DNA of 22,280 nt. Origin: CAWHOW01 sp050013795. Its GTDB lineage: Bacteria; Bacteroidota; Bacteroidia; Bacteroidales; CG2-30-32-10. The DNA is taken from positions 1 to 22,280 of the forward strand of contig JBEKEO010000028.1 in the NCBI GenBank assembly GCA_050013795.1. The letters run 5' to 3'. The notes under the pieces were generated by a model. It saw only the letters and a program-made list of their open reading frames with translations, had not been told where the DNA came from and ran no database searches. Below are positions 14,178 to 22,280 of the stretch, piece by piece; position 1 is the first letter of the stretch, and the number at the start of each line of letters is the position of its first letter. A program made the position numbers and the translations under genes.

Positions 14178-16502
14178 TCATTTACAGAGTTTATCTATTT
14201 GTTCTTTCGCTTGTTGGTTTCCCAATTCGTAAGCTTTATGCCAGTCGCTGCAGGCGCCTGTATAGTCTTTAATATTGTATTTTGAGCTTCCCCTGCCTAG
14301 GTATGCTTCAGCATAATCGGGGTGTATTTCAATGGCTTTGTTAAAATCGGGGATAGCTTCGTTGTATTGCTGTAATAAAGAACTCTTTATGATGCCTCGG
14401 TTGTTATATGCCTTGTAATAATCGGGCTTTAATGCTATGGCTTTGTCATAATCCTTTATAGCTCCTTCGGCATCACCGTTTTTATACTTAAGGTTGCCGT
14501 TATTGAAAAGTATCTTAGCTTCATCATCAGCTTTATTTTCATGTATAACATTGCTTGTATCAGCCACATTCGTATTGCTATTTTGCAAAGAATGCCGGGC
14601 GGTTTTGTCTTTTGGGTTGAATGATAAAATTTTATGATAACATACCTCAGCCTTGTCATTCTGAGCGGTGGCTACATATATTTCTGCCAAAGCGTAATAC
14701 ACCAAATAATCCCTGCCCTCGGTTCTTTTGAGTATTTCAAGGAACAGGCTTTCGGCAGTGACATATTCCTTCATTTGTAAGCAGAAGGTAGCCAGATTCA
14801 GCAGACTTTTAGCCTGAAAATCTTCCGGTTTATAAAAGCCTTCCATCCAAGTTGTAAACCTATTCGGTGTAATCCCACTTAATACCTCTATCTTTTCCTG
14901 TTCATTATTGTATTGAATTAAATTATAAGTTTTTGTAAGTGAAGAAATATCGAAAGAAGGAATATTTTTTGCATAATCCGTTGAAGCAAAAATAGCTGTA
15001 TTGCCGTCAACGTAGATAAGCCGCCAGTCGGGCATAGCCGCCAGTTGCTTTGTCCATGGGTAATATTTCAGATAACTATACACTATCAACTTGGGCTGGT
15101 ATTTTGCAATTAGATCTTTCAGCCCACCACTCCAGCTTTTCACCACTTCATTGTAAAGGTCTTCTTTCATCACTTCAAGCCGACCATCAATAAAAACGGG
15201 CTGAGGAATGCTCCACTCAAGCCAGCCCCCAAAACCTATGGAATTAATTATTCTCCCATCAAGTTTATGCTGAACTAAAAACTCTGATGCTGCTGTTGGG
15301 TGCTGGTAATCGTTTATTCCTATCCCTGTTTTTGAAAACGAGCTTTCACCAATATAGTAAGCGTTTGTAAAGAGCCTGAACATTAAAAGAACAGGTACAA
15401 TTATCAATAAATAATAAACCGATTTTTCTATCCAACTCGCTGATTTAAAGACTTTTTTGTTCCTGAAATATTCAATCACGTCCTTAATGGCCTTTGCAGA
15501 AATAGGCAGTGCAATTATTGTAAACAAAGGAATATTTCGAATAGAGATAAGGGCAAGATAAAGAAACACGGCTATAAGTATAAATTCATGCCATTTTCTT
15601 TTCATTAAAGTGAACAAAACCAGTAAAATGGTGATAACGAAGTAGATTATGAATATTATGTCTTTTGCTGTAAAATGGTCAAGATTAAAAAAGGAAATGA
15701 ACTCTTTAATATGCTGATTGTAAATATTATTGCTGTCAAAGCGTGAAAAGAGCTCCAGCGGAAAAGTAAAACCTTTATAAAAATATGGGTTGATAAAACA
15801 TACGGCAACCGAAGCAATCATCCATAATATGAAGTGTTTATCGACTTTCTTATCACGCAAATAAATGCTGATAAAATAAGCACTAATGAGCACAAAGCCA
15901 AGTATGAAAAGCGAATGCATATTACACCATAACAGCATAATGACTGGCAGATAGAATAGTTGTTTCTTCCCAAAATAATAATAGTTGTCGAGTAAAAGCA
16001 GTATGAATGTAATGAAGATGTACGTAAACATTTCCGGCCGCAATACTATTCTCGGTTCTATAATAAGATAGTTGACAAAAAGCAACACTCCCGTTATACC
16101 CATAGGAATATTCAACAATCGCTGTCGTTTAATCAACAGGAACAGCAGCCACAGCGATAACAGGCAAACTAATATGCTCAGGCCTTTGTAGCTGATAATG
16201 CTGTAAAGCAGGAAAACACTTAGCTGGAACAACCAGTGCAGGTTAATATAATAGTTATTATTGGCGGTATAGGTAAACGTATCTTTTGAAGGGAAAGCAC
16301 AATTCTCCACTATCCATTTTCCTGCTTTGAGATGAAAGCCAAGGTCGGGATCGGATAAAAGTCGCAGAGATAAACCGGTAATAAAGATAGCGACGACAAT
16401 GAATGGCAATGCCCATTTGCTGTGGAAATAATCTTTCCATTTGGGCACTATAGGGATTTGCGCTATTTCCTTTTTTGTTTTCTCTTTATTCTTTATTGCC
16501 AT
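14178..16502 (-). CDS. Multi-spanning membrane protein (GT-C glycosyltransferase-like) with C-terminal TPR repeats
   Basis: About 774 residues from the preferred ATG at 16502. The N-terminal two thirds are about ten hydrophobic helices. The first loop holds SDPDLGFHLKAGKWI (50-64), then PSKDTFTYT and an NLHW stretch, the layout of GT-C enzymes that use a lipid-linked sugar with acidic residues in loop 1. An outer segment at about 400-520 follows, then a tail with at least three TPR units (GNLKYKNGDAEGAIKDYDKAIALKP and two more) ending at residue 774. A possible role is sugar transfer onto lipid or protein at the inner membrane; enzyme activity is inferred only from layout. An ATG 48 bp upstream (16550) would add 16 unpersuasive residues inside the previous gene. 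The chosen start overlaps the GT2 gene by 17 bp, so the two are coupled. Confidence 0.78.
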   Translation of the reverse strand: MAIKNKEKTKKEIAQIPIVPKWKDYFHSKWALPFIVVAIFITGLSLRLLSDPDLGFHLKAGKWIVENCAFPSKDTFTYTANNNYYINLHWLFQLSVFLLYSIISYKGLSILVCLLSLWLLFLLIKRQRLLNIPMGITGVLLFVNYLIIEPRIVLRPEMFTYIFITFILLLLDNYYYFGKKQLFYLPVIMLLWCNMHSLFILGFVLISAYFISIYLRDKKVDKHFILWMIASVAVCFINPYFYKGFTFPLELFSRFDSNNIYNQHIKEFISFFNLDHFTAKDIIFIIYFVITILLVLFTLMKRKWHEFILIAVFLYLALISIRNIPLFTIIALPISAKAIKDVIEYFRNKKVFKSASWIEKSVYYLLIIVPVLLMFRLFTNAYYIGESSFSKTGIGINDYQHPTAASEFLVQHKLDGRIINSIGFGGWLEWSIPQPVFIDGRLEVMKEDLYNEVVKSWSGGLKDLIAKYQPKLIVYSYLKYYPWTKQLAAMPDWRLIYVDGNTAIFASTDYAKNIPSFDISSLTKTYNLIQYNNEQEKIEVLSGITPNRFTTWMEGFYKPEDFQAKSLLNLATFCLQMKEYVTAESLFLEILKRTEGRDYLVYYALAEIYVATAQNDKAEVCYHKILSFNPKDKTARHSLQNSNTNVADTSNVIHENKADDEAKILFNNGNLKYKNGDAEGAIKDYDKAIALKPDYYKAYNNRGIIKSSLLQQYNEAIPDFNKAIEIHPDYAEAYLGRGSSKYNIKDYTGACSDWHKAYELGNQQAKEQIDKLCK

Positions 16503-17649
16503 AAACAGTATAACTGCGTTTCTTCCATTCAAATTTGGCAAACAAGCCAAAACAGGCAGTTAATATTATATAAAAAGGGTAAATCAACTGCAAAGGAAAA
16601 TAAAATAATAATAGTTTCTTCTGTTTCATGAAAGAAGTGATTCCTATAAGTATGGGGAAATCAACAACTATCTTTACAATAAATCCAATAAGAAACACAG
16701 GGAGAAATGCTTTAATCAGCAGGGCTAATACCGCACTTGCTATAAGCGATAGATTGAAAAGAAAAACAAGCAGAGCAACAGATACAATTGCTATATCAGC
16801 ATATCCCCTGCTCTTTGATGCCCATCTCTTTCGCTGATTAGTGAAATTCTTCAACGTAGGCTGTGGAGACGTGTAAACTATAGCATCCATGCATTTAATA
16901 AAAGCTATTTTTCTCTTAGAGGTTTTCTTTAAAGCAAGCATCAAAAAGATATCATCGCCGGATGTGTATTTATTATTTGCATCATATCCGCCTGCTTCAA
17001 TAAAAGCTTCCTTTTCGTAAGCAAGGTTTGCCCCATTGCACATAATTGGCATTCCTAACTTCATAGCAGCTGCTCCCGAAGAGATAAGACTAAGGAATTC
17101 CAGTCCCTGCATTCGCTGAAATGAATTTCCTCCTTCAGTAAAACAAACAGGTCCTGCTATCATGGCAGGTTTATAACGCTCATAATATTCAACAATGGCA
17201 GAAATCCAGTTTTCAGTAAGCCTGCAATCGGCATCAGTGGTAATGATAAAGTCACCGGTGGAGACTTTAATTGCTTCCGTTATTGCCTGCTTTTTGCCAT
17301 GAATATTCTTGTCTGAAAGCTCAATCAGTCTGATATTCTTTAATAATGAATTGCTTATTAAACCCTTAACAACCTCAACAGTGTTATCATCCGACGAATC
17401 ATCGACAACTATAATTTCATAAAGTGATTCAGGGTATGTTTGAGAGCTAATACCTTCAAGGCATGATACAATATTCTCGCTTTCATTGCGCGCAGGAACA
17501 ATAACGGATACTTTTGTTGATGGCTTTTCTCCCGTCCTCTTCCATGTTCTTATTGAAAACCAGCCAAAAGAATATGCAATTATCAATAGTGCATAACACG
17601 CAAACAATGCTAAGAATAGATACATTAATATTTGAACGAAGTGTATCAA
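16486..17649 (-). CDS. Membrane-anchored family 2 glycosyltransferase (QxxRW type)
   Basis: Transfers sugar from an activated nucleotide donor at the cytoplasmic face of the inner membrane. The 387 residues begin with a membrane helix (about 7-30). The GT-A domain has VSVIVPARNESENI (47-60), VVDDSSDDNT (81-90), a TDADC metal-binding motif (138-142), the GDDIFL catalytic-base region (231-236) and QRKRW (262-266). The last is the QxxRW motif seen in processive synthases such as cellulose and hyaluronan synthases, though some non-processive enzymes have it. Three membrane helices close the protein. Its start overlaps the preceding gene's stop by 4 bp (ATGA), and its end overlaps the next gene, making a translationally coupled cluster. 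Donor and acceptor cannot be told from sequence. Confidence 0.9.
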   Translation of the reverse strand: MIHFVQILMYLFLALFACYALLIIAYSFGWFSIRTWKRTGEKPSTKVSVIVPARNESENIVSCLEGISSQTYPESLYEIIVVDDSSDDNTVEVVKGLISNSLLKNIRLIELSDKNIHGKKQAITEAIKVSTGDFIITTDADCRLTENWISAIVEYYERYKPAMIAGPVCFTEGGNSFQRMQGLEFLSLISSGAAAMKLGMPIMCNGANLAYEKEAFIEAGGYDANNKYTSGDDIFLMLALKKTSKRKIAFIKCMDAIVYTSPQPTLKNFTNQRKRWASKSRGYADIAIVSVALLVFLFNLSLIASAVLALLIKAFLPVFLIGFIVKIVVDFPILIGITSFMKQKKLLLFYFPLQLIYPFYIILTACFGLFAKFEWKKRSYTVYGNKE

Positions 17650-18653
17650 TCTTTTCTGAAAAATTTCAATTTAAAAATCAATAATACCCCTATTAGTGCA
17701 GGAATAGCAAGGTTAATAAGCCAAAGAACAGTAGAAGCAGCAAGTATTCCAAGGTCATTTGCTCCAGCCGGATTATGCATTTCAAAATACATTCCTATAA
17801 AATATACCGCCACAGAGCCCCTTATCCCTAACTCTGTAAAAGCAAAGGTAGGTATGGCTGCCATTACAAGATATATCATAGCTGTCATCATTATTGTTTC
17901 GTTAAGTGGAATATTCACTCCAAAAAGATGCAATAGCAGGTAAAATTGTGCATTGAAAATGATATACCTGCCGAAACTAAATAACAGAATTAAGAGCAAT
18001 TCCCTTTTTGAATATAAAGAAAACACTTCGCCATACTGCTTCACTTTATCAAGCTTCGCGGGCAAACGATTTACTACATTGGTCAAAAAAGAAACATTGA
18101 AGAATAACAGCAAAAGAAGTACCACCATTATAACAACTATCATCAGCAAACCATAGAAATAATATTCCTGAGTAGCGCCGGGGTTAATATATTTTTTGGC
18201 AAAGAATAGGAAGCCAATTGCCCCTGCAATTATTGTAACCAGCAACTGACTGAAATTACCCAGCATGGTAATAAGTACTGCTTTCCATCTGTCGGCTTTT
18301 TCGAGTACGAATACCCTTCCGGCGAATTCTCCTACCCTATTTGGAGTAAAGATGCTTACTGTAATACCAGTTAGAACCGCGATTAAGGATTTAATAAATG
18401 ATATTGTTTCTATTTTCTTTATAAGATATTTCCACTTGACTGATTCTATGCCCCAGTTAAGGAACATAAGAAGGAAAACGGAAACCAAAACCGAAATGAA
18501 AGCGCTTGTGTTAATGGCATGGAAAGATTGTAGTGTATCACCTATATTCTCTTTAACAAACAGGCGCCAATAAATATAAAGGCACGCCACTGCAATAACA
18601 ACCAGCTTGATAATAAGACTGTATATTTTATGTACTTTTGCTTTGTTATACAT
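17646..18653 (-). CDS. Flippase-like / lysylphosphatidylglycerol-synthase-TM family integral membrane protein
   Basis: A 335-residue protein of about eight hydrophobic helices belonging to the UPF0104 / AglD-like / LPG-synthase transmembrane group. Recognisable family points are the NWGIESVKWKYLIKK loop (66-80) and TPNRVGEFAGRVFVLEK (103-119). Later helices include the family-typical FTELGIRGSVAVYF. The MprF catalytic domain is absent, so amino-acyl transfer is not expected. Proteins of this group are linked to handling or flipping of lipid-linked sugars and lie beside glycosyltransferases, as here, where the next gene is a GT2 overlapping by 4 bp. Its start codon is only 6 bp from the divergent ruvC start, so its promoter must lie inside ruvC; no clear box was found there. 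Confidence 0.86.
   Translation of the reverse strand: MYNKAKVHKIYSLIIKLVVIAVACLYIYWRLFVKENIGDTLQSFHAINTSAFISVLVSVFLLMFLNWGIESVKWKYLIKKIETISFIKSLIAVLTGITVSIFTPNRVGEFAGRVFVLEKADRWKAVLITMLGNFSQLLVTIIAGAIGFLFFAKKYINPGATQEYYFYGLLMIVVIMVVLLLLLFFNVSFLTNVVNRLPAKLDKVKQYGEVFSLYSKRELLLILLFSFGRYIIFNAQFYLLLHLFGVNIPLNETIMMTAMIYLVMAAIPTFAFTELGIRGSVAVYFIGMYFEMHNPAGANDLGILAASTVLWLINLAIPALIGVLLIFKLKFFRKD
18633..18640 (+). promoter_or_regulatory. Candidate -7 promoter box for ruvC, inside the divergent gene
   Basis: TACTTTTG is an exact TAnnTTTG match located within the first codons of the flippase-like gene, 19 bp before the ruvC ATG. A TTG at 18607-18609 is a possible -33 element with a long 23-bp spacing. 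The leader would be roughly 15 nt. Confidence 0.45.
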
Positions 18654-18659
18654 TTCTAA

Positions 18660-19211
18660 ATGGCTGAACGCATTATTTTAGGCATAGACCCGGGCACCAA
18701 CATTATGGGCTATGGTTTGATAATTGACAAAGGTAAGTCAATTGAATTAATTAAAATGGATGTTATCAAACTTAACAAGATAGAGAATCAGCCTTTAAAA
18801 CTTAAGATGATATTTGAGACAACGCTTGAGCTTATTGATACGCATAAGCCGGATGAATTCTCTATTGAAGCCCCTTTTTATGGCAAGAATGTGCAGTCGA
18901 TGTTAAAGCTGGGCAGGGCGCAAGGTGTAGCTATGGCTGCTGCTTTGTTTCGCTCTGTTCCGATTTTTGAATATTCACCAAAGAAAATAAAGCAATCCAT
19001 TACAGGTAATGGTAATGCATCCAAGGAACAGGTTGCAGCCATGCTATTTACTCTTTTAAAATATAAGGAAGCTCCAAAATATTTGGATGCTACCGATGGA
19101 CTAGCAGTTGCAGTTTGCCATTATTTTCAGAAAAGTCCTTCAAATGAAGGGACAAAATATTCAGGGTGGAAATCTTTTCTTACCAATAACCCTGAGAGGT
19201 TGTTGAAGTAA
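18660..19211 (+). CDS. ruvC: Crossover junction endodeoxyribonuclease RuvC
   Basis: Resolves Holliday junctions with the RuvAB motor during recombination and repair. The 183 residues begin MAERIILGIDPGTNIMGYGLI, giving catalytic Asp10; the other three acidic residues fall at Glu70 (SIEAPF), Asp143 and Asp146 (DATDGLAVAVCHYF), matching E. coli D7/E66/D138/D141 in order and spacing. GRAQGV and the K-Q-S-I-T-G-N-G stretch are also typical, and the length is normal. It stands apart from ruvAB. It is divergent from the flippase-like gene (6 bp between start codons) and overlaps the 3' end of rnr by 32 bp on the opposite strand. Confidence 0.97.
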   Translation: MAERIILGIDPGTNIMGYGLIIDKGKSIELIKMDVIKLNKIENQPLKLKMIFETTLELIDTHKPDEFSIEAPFYGKNVQSMLKLGRAQGVAMAAALFRSVPIFEYSPKKIKQSITGNGNASKEQVAAMLFTLLKYKEAPKYLDATDGLAVAVCHYFQKSPSNEGTKYSGWKSFLTNNPERLLK

Positions 19212-21372
19212 CTACATTATCAGCAAATTCGAAATCCAACTGCTTGCGCGAAAGGTTGGCGCGCTTGACAATTATCTTCACTTTATTGCCCAACTTATAA
19301 GTAATGCCACTTCGCTGGCCAATAACACAATAGTTCTCTTCATCGAGATAATAGTAATCGTCTTTCAGGTCGCGGAGGGAAACCATTCCTTCACATTTAT
19401 TATCTTCAACCTCAACAAACAATCCCCATTTGCTAACTCCCGAAATAACCCCATCGAACTGCTGACCTATCTTATCCATAAGGAATTCAACCTGCTTATA
19501 CTTAATGGAAGCCCTTTCCGCATCGGCAGCCCGTTTTTCCATCTGAGAAGCATACTTACACTTTTCTTCAATATCATTCTTATTTGCCGAAGGCAGTTTA
19601 TTCAGGTAATCAAACAATAAGCGGTGAACCATCAGGTCGGGATAACGGCGGATGGGAGAAGTAAAATGAGTGTAGTAATCGAACATAAGTCCGTAATGAC
19701 CTACATTGTCAGAAGTATAATATGCTTTTGCCATGGTGCGGATAGCAAGGTTCTCTATCATATTCTGTTCGCCTTTGCCTGTTACATCATGCAGTAGCTT
19801 ATTAAAAGAGTCTATTGTGCTTTTGCGCGAAGTGATCTTCATGCGGTATCCAAGTTTACTTACAAACTGTGAAAAGGTATTCAGCTTTTCAGGATTAGGT
19901 TCGTCGTGCACACGGTAAACAAAGGTCTTGGGTGTTTCTTCTTTTTTCTTCTTACCTACGAATTCGGCAACCTTACGATTGGCAAGCAGCATAAAATCTT
20001 CAATCAACTTGTTAGAATCCTTGTATTCCTTTATATAAACACTTAGAGGCTTGCCTTTTTCATCAAGTTTGAATTTCACTTCGGTGGTTTCGAAAGCAAT
20101 GGAACCGTTCTTGAACCTTGCCTCACGCAGTATCACAGCTAGTTTGTTCAACTGAAGCAATTCTTTTGAAAAATCCCCTTCGCCTGTTTCGAGTATCTTT
20201 TGCGCTTCATCGTAATTGAACCTGCGATTGGAATTGATAATGGTCTTGCCGAACCACTGGTTAAGTATCTCGGCTTTATCGTTCAGCTCGAACACAGCGG
20301 AGAAGGTCAGCTTATCGGTATTGGGAGCAAGGGAACACAGGCCGTTAGATAAATGTTCTGGAAGCATAGGAATAACCCTATCAACAAGGTAAACGGAAGT
20401 TCCTCTTTCGTAACCTTCCTGATCGATGGCGTTGCCGGGCTTTACATAATGGGAAACATCGGCTATATGAACACCCACTTCGTAATTGCCGTTGGGCAGC
20501 CACGAGATAGACAAAGCATCATCAAAATCTTTGGCATCTTCGGGGTCGATGGTGAAGGTTACAACATCCCTGAAATCCATGCGTTTGCTTATTTCGGCTG
20601 TGGTAATAGTATCGGGGATTCTCTTTGCTTCATCTTCTGCTTCTTTGGGAAATGACAAAGGAAAGCCGAATTCAGCAAGGATGGAATTCATTTCAACATT
20701 GTTATCGCCGGGTTTTCCAAGAACGTGAACTATCTTGCCAAAAGGGTTCTTTGCCGACTGAGGCCATTCGGTTATTTCAACTAAAACCTTCTCCCCGTCT
20801 TTAGCCCCGTTGAGATTCTCGCTTGGGACAAATATATCCAGCGGCATGGAATTGTTATCGGGAAGTATGAAAGCGAACTTACCGGACATTCTCACTATTC
20901 CTACAAATTTCGACTTAGCCCTTTGAATTATTTCCACTATCTCCCCTTCTGTCTGCCGCGATTTACGCTTGGGGAAGACAAATACTTTAACCTTGTCGCC
21001 ATTAAGCGCCTTATTGGTATTGTTGGGCATGATCACCACATCTTCGCCAAGTTCGTCGGTAATGATAAAAGCCTTACCCGATGGCTTCATATCCACTATA
21101 CCTGTAATATAGGATTTGGTGGAGCCGTGAAACTTAACCATGGCGGGGTTTATCTGGTACTTACCTCTTCCCACTTCTTTAAGAGCATCTCTTCCAACAA
21201 GGTCGCCAAGCAGAACATTGAGTAACTGCTTGTTTCCAAGGTCGCTGATGGATAGCTGGTGAGCCAGCTGCTTGTAATTAAATGATTGGTTAGGGTTATT
21301 GGCGAATATTTTAAGGATATCGTTTACCAGTTCGTTTTGCGTATTGACTTTCTTCTTCTTTTTATGTCCCAT
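19180..21372 (-). CDS. rnr: Ribonuclease R (RNase II/VacB family exoribonuclease)
   Basis: A 3'-to-5' exoribonuclease that degrades structured RNA. From the preferred start (MGHKKKKKVN) the protein is 730 residues. It has a basic N-terminal tail, a winged-helix-like region (about 15-80), two cold-shock/OB domains (about 80-230) and the RNB catalytic domain, with the acidic signature DPEDAKDFDDAL (276-287) and later HYGLMFDYYTHFTSPIRRYPDLMVHR. A C-terminal S1 domain (GVISGVSKWGLFVEVED to KQLDFEF) follows. An ATG at 21420 would add 16 residues (MYAIISNFTK...) with no family character; the lysine-rich start is typical of Bacteroidota RNase R as I recall it. The last 11 residues after the S1 domain are read from DNA that also encodes the RuvC C-terminus. 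Confidence 0.95.
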   Translation of the reverse strand: MGHKKKKKVNTQNELVNDILKIFANNPNQSFNYKQLAHQLSISDLGNKQLLNVLLGDLVGRDALKEVGRGKYQINPAMVKFHGSTKSYITGIVDMKPSGKAFIITDELGEDVVIMPNNTNKALNGDKVKVFVFPKRKSRQTEGEIVEIIQRAKSKFVGIVRMSGKFAFILPDNNSMPLDIFVPSENLNGAKDGEKVLVEITEWPQSAKNPFGKIVHVLGKPGDNNVEMNSILAEFGFPLSFPKEAEDEAKRIPDTITTAEISKRMDFRDVVTFTIDPEDAKDFDDALSISWLPNGNYEVGVHIADVSHYVKPGNAIDQEGYERGTSVYLVDRVIPMLPEHLSNGLCSLAPNTDKLTFSAVFELNDKAEILNQWFGKTIINSNRRFNYDEAQKILETGEGDFSKELLQLNKLAVILREARFKNGSIAFETTEVKFKLDEKGKPLSVYIKEYKDSNKLIEDFMLLANRKVAEFVGKKKKEETPKTFVYRVHDEPNPEKLNTFSQFVSKLGYRMKITSRKSTIDSFNKLLHDVTGKGEQNMIENLAIRTMAKAYYTSDNVGHYGLMFDYYTHFTSPIRRYPDLMVHRLLFDYLNKLPSANKNDIEEKCKYASQMEKRAADAERASIKYKQVEFLMDKIGQQFDGVISGVSKWGLFVEVEDNKCEGMVSLRDLKDDYYYLDEENYCVIGQRSGITYKLGNKVKIIVKRANLSRKQLDFEFADNVVTSTTSQGYW

Positions 21373-21583
21373 GTTCCAGGTATTGCGGATTTTTGTAAAA
21401 TTACTAATAATAGCGTACATGGGGTTTAAGAGATAAAAAAATAAGGAATAGAGAAAACCACTTAAGCTTTTAAACCCTTATATTTTTATCAAATTTCCCA
21501 CCTACAGTACTGAGGATTTCGATAGGTTATCTGTGTGATATTAAAAAAACCATTAATATTGTGATTCATTTTATTAAATAATC

Positions 21584-21598
21584 ATTCATTTATTGAAT
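21584..21598. promoter_or_regulatory. Inverted repeat upstream of the TetR-family gene, possible operator
   Basis: ATTCA-TTTAT-TGAAT is an exact 5-bp inverted repeat with a 5-bp spacer, ending 23 bp before the regulator's ATG; a further ATTCATTT copy lies at 21564-21571. TetR proteins often bind such repeats near their own start. The region is very AT-rich, so chance is a real alternative. Confidence 0.3.
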
Positions 21599-21621
21599 TT
21601 CAAATTAGTAATTTCTGACAC

Positions 21622-22278
21622 ATGAAAACAAAAAAAATAGCGCGCAAAAAGCAGCAGGTAGAACTTTTAAGAAATGAAATACTTAAAGCGGCTGTAGAAG
21701 TATTTAAGGAATGTGGTTATGAAAAAGCCACTATTAAAAAAATTGCCGAAAAAGCTGAAGTTGCGGATGGCTCAATTTATAACTATTTTGAAAATAAACG
21801 CGATGTTTTATTAAGTTTATTTGAAAAAATGAAAGAAGCAACTACTGTTAATTTTACTATTTTACCAGAGAATAAAGGTGATTTAAGTAAAATATTATCA
21901 TCGATTATGATAGCGCAGCTTGACCAAAATTCAATTGTCCCGATGTTTACGTTATTACTTCACGAAGCAGGTGTTGACCCTGTTGTTAGGAAGAAATTCA
22001 ATGAGCAGTTAAAAGAAATGAGAAACGAAAGGGTCGATTTTTATAGACAACTTGAAAAATCAGGCTTGCTGCGAAAAGTGAGCGCTTCAACAATGACTAT
22101 TTTAATGAGCGTAATAGCAATAGGATATACGACCTTACTTGAATCGGGCGATGCAGCCCTCCTCAAAATTCCTGTTGAAAAATTAGTAAATGAAATCGTT
22201 GATATTTTAGTTAATGATTTAAAACCCATGAAAGCGAAGAATGGCGTGGTATTTAAAGAAGAAATCATAAAGAATTGA
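21622..22278 (+). CDS. TetR/AcrR family transcriptional regulator
   Basis: A 218-residue one-component repressor-type regulator. The N-terminal DNA-binding domain reads LLRNEILKAAVEVFKECGYEKATIKKIAEKAEVADGSIYNYFENKRDVLLSLFEKM (about 15-70), with the TetR helix-turn-helix signature GSIYNYFENK. The C-terminal all-helical part (about 75-210) would bind a ligand and dimerise; it ends in a hydrophobic helix pair (TMTILMSVIAIGYTTLLESGD) but gives no clue to the ligand. The first 14 residues are strongly basic. The gene is complete, its stop lying 2 bp from the window end; regulated genes would be expected just downstream, outside the window. The 200-bp gap before it is shared with the divergent rnr. 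Confidence 0.92.
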   Translation: MKTKKIARKKQQVELLRNEILKAAVEVFKECGYEKATIKKIAEKAEVADGSIYNYFENKRDVLLSLFEKMKEATTVNFTILPENKGDLSKILSSIMIAQLDQNSIVPMFTLLLHEAGVDPVVRKKFNEQLKEMRNERVDFYRQLEKSGLLRKVSASTMTILMSVIAIGYTTLLESGDAALLKIPVEKLVNEIVDILVNDLKPMKAKNGVVFKEEIIKN

Positions 22279-22280
22279 CC

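Noticed and set aside
16503..16550. Upstream ATG (16550) as start of the GT-C/TPR protein
   Set aside because: It adds 16 residues read in another frame of the GT2 gene's end; the ATG at 16502 gives a normal lysine-rich start and small overlap.
21373..21420. Upstream ATG (21420) as start of RNase R
   Set aside because: The extra residues have no family character, while MGHKKKKK is a typical start.
21422..21477. Inverted repeat GGGTTTAA / TTAAACCC upstream of rnr
   Set aside because: Eight-bp arms with a 40-bp loop in AT-rich DNA are easily due to chance, and no function is suggested by position.

Overview
This AT-rich window looks like a chromosome segment of an anaerobic member of the Bacteroidota (Bacteroidales-like). 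Four things point there: an FtsX / DUF3098 / UppP order, a secreted peptidase ending in a type IX secretion (T9SS) sorting domain, a Bacteroidota-type leucyl-tRNA synthetase, and several TAnnTTTG promoter-like boxes. No tRNA, rRNA, CRISPR array, insertion sequence or phage gene was recognised.

Layout. (1) 1-758, minus: the 5' part of leuS, running off the left edge. (2) 759-1062: a divergent control region with two tandem CRP/FNR-like palindromes and a 20-bp perfect palindrome. (3) 1063-5676, plus: a tight three-gene cassette of a glycyl radical enzyme (GRE), its radical-SAM activase and an HMGL/isopropylmalate-synthase-family enzyme. (4) 5677-6085: a 21-bp-period repeat array, then a small two-domain protein of unknown function (6086-6826). 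(5) 6957-10875, plus: ftsX, DUF3098, uppP, truB and queA, closed by a clear terminator, then ispD (10922-11596) with a TTG start. (6) 11636-13741, minus: a secreted C10 (streptopain-like) protease with two CUB domains and a T9SS tail. (7) 13742-14177: a second 21-bp array. (8) 14178-18653, minus: an overlapping three-gene envelope-glycan cluster (flippase-like protein, processive-type GT2, multi-spanning GT-C-like protein with TPRs). (9) ruvC on plus, starting 6 bp from the flippase-like gene and overlapping tail to tail with rnr (RNase R) on minus. (10) A TetR-family regulator at the right edge.

Most of the window is housekeeping. The strongest candidate for something undescribed is the GRE cassette. 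The GRE has the radical Gly787 and active-site Cys453, but the Cys motif reads G-C-V-S: it lacks both the second cysteine of pyruvate formate-lyase and the glutamate of the diol-dehydratase / choline-lyase / decarboxylase groups. Its partner is an acyl-CoA:2-oxoacid condensing-type enzyme, not a usual GRE partner, and the promoter region carries FNR/CRP-like sites at positions that suit anaerobic activation. The reaction cannot be read from sequence. The second point of interest is the pair of 21-bp minisatellites with self-complementary cores (GTAC in one, GTGCAC in the other), one of them next to the unknown two-domain protein.
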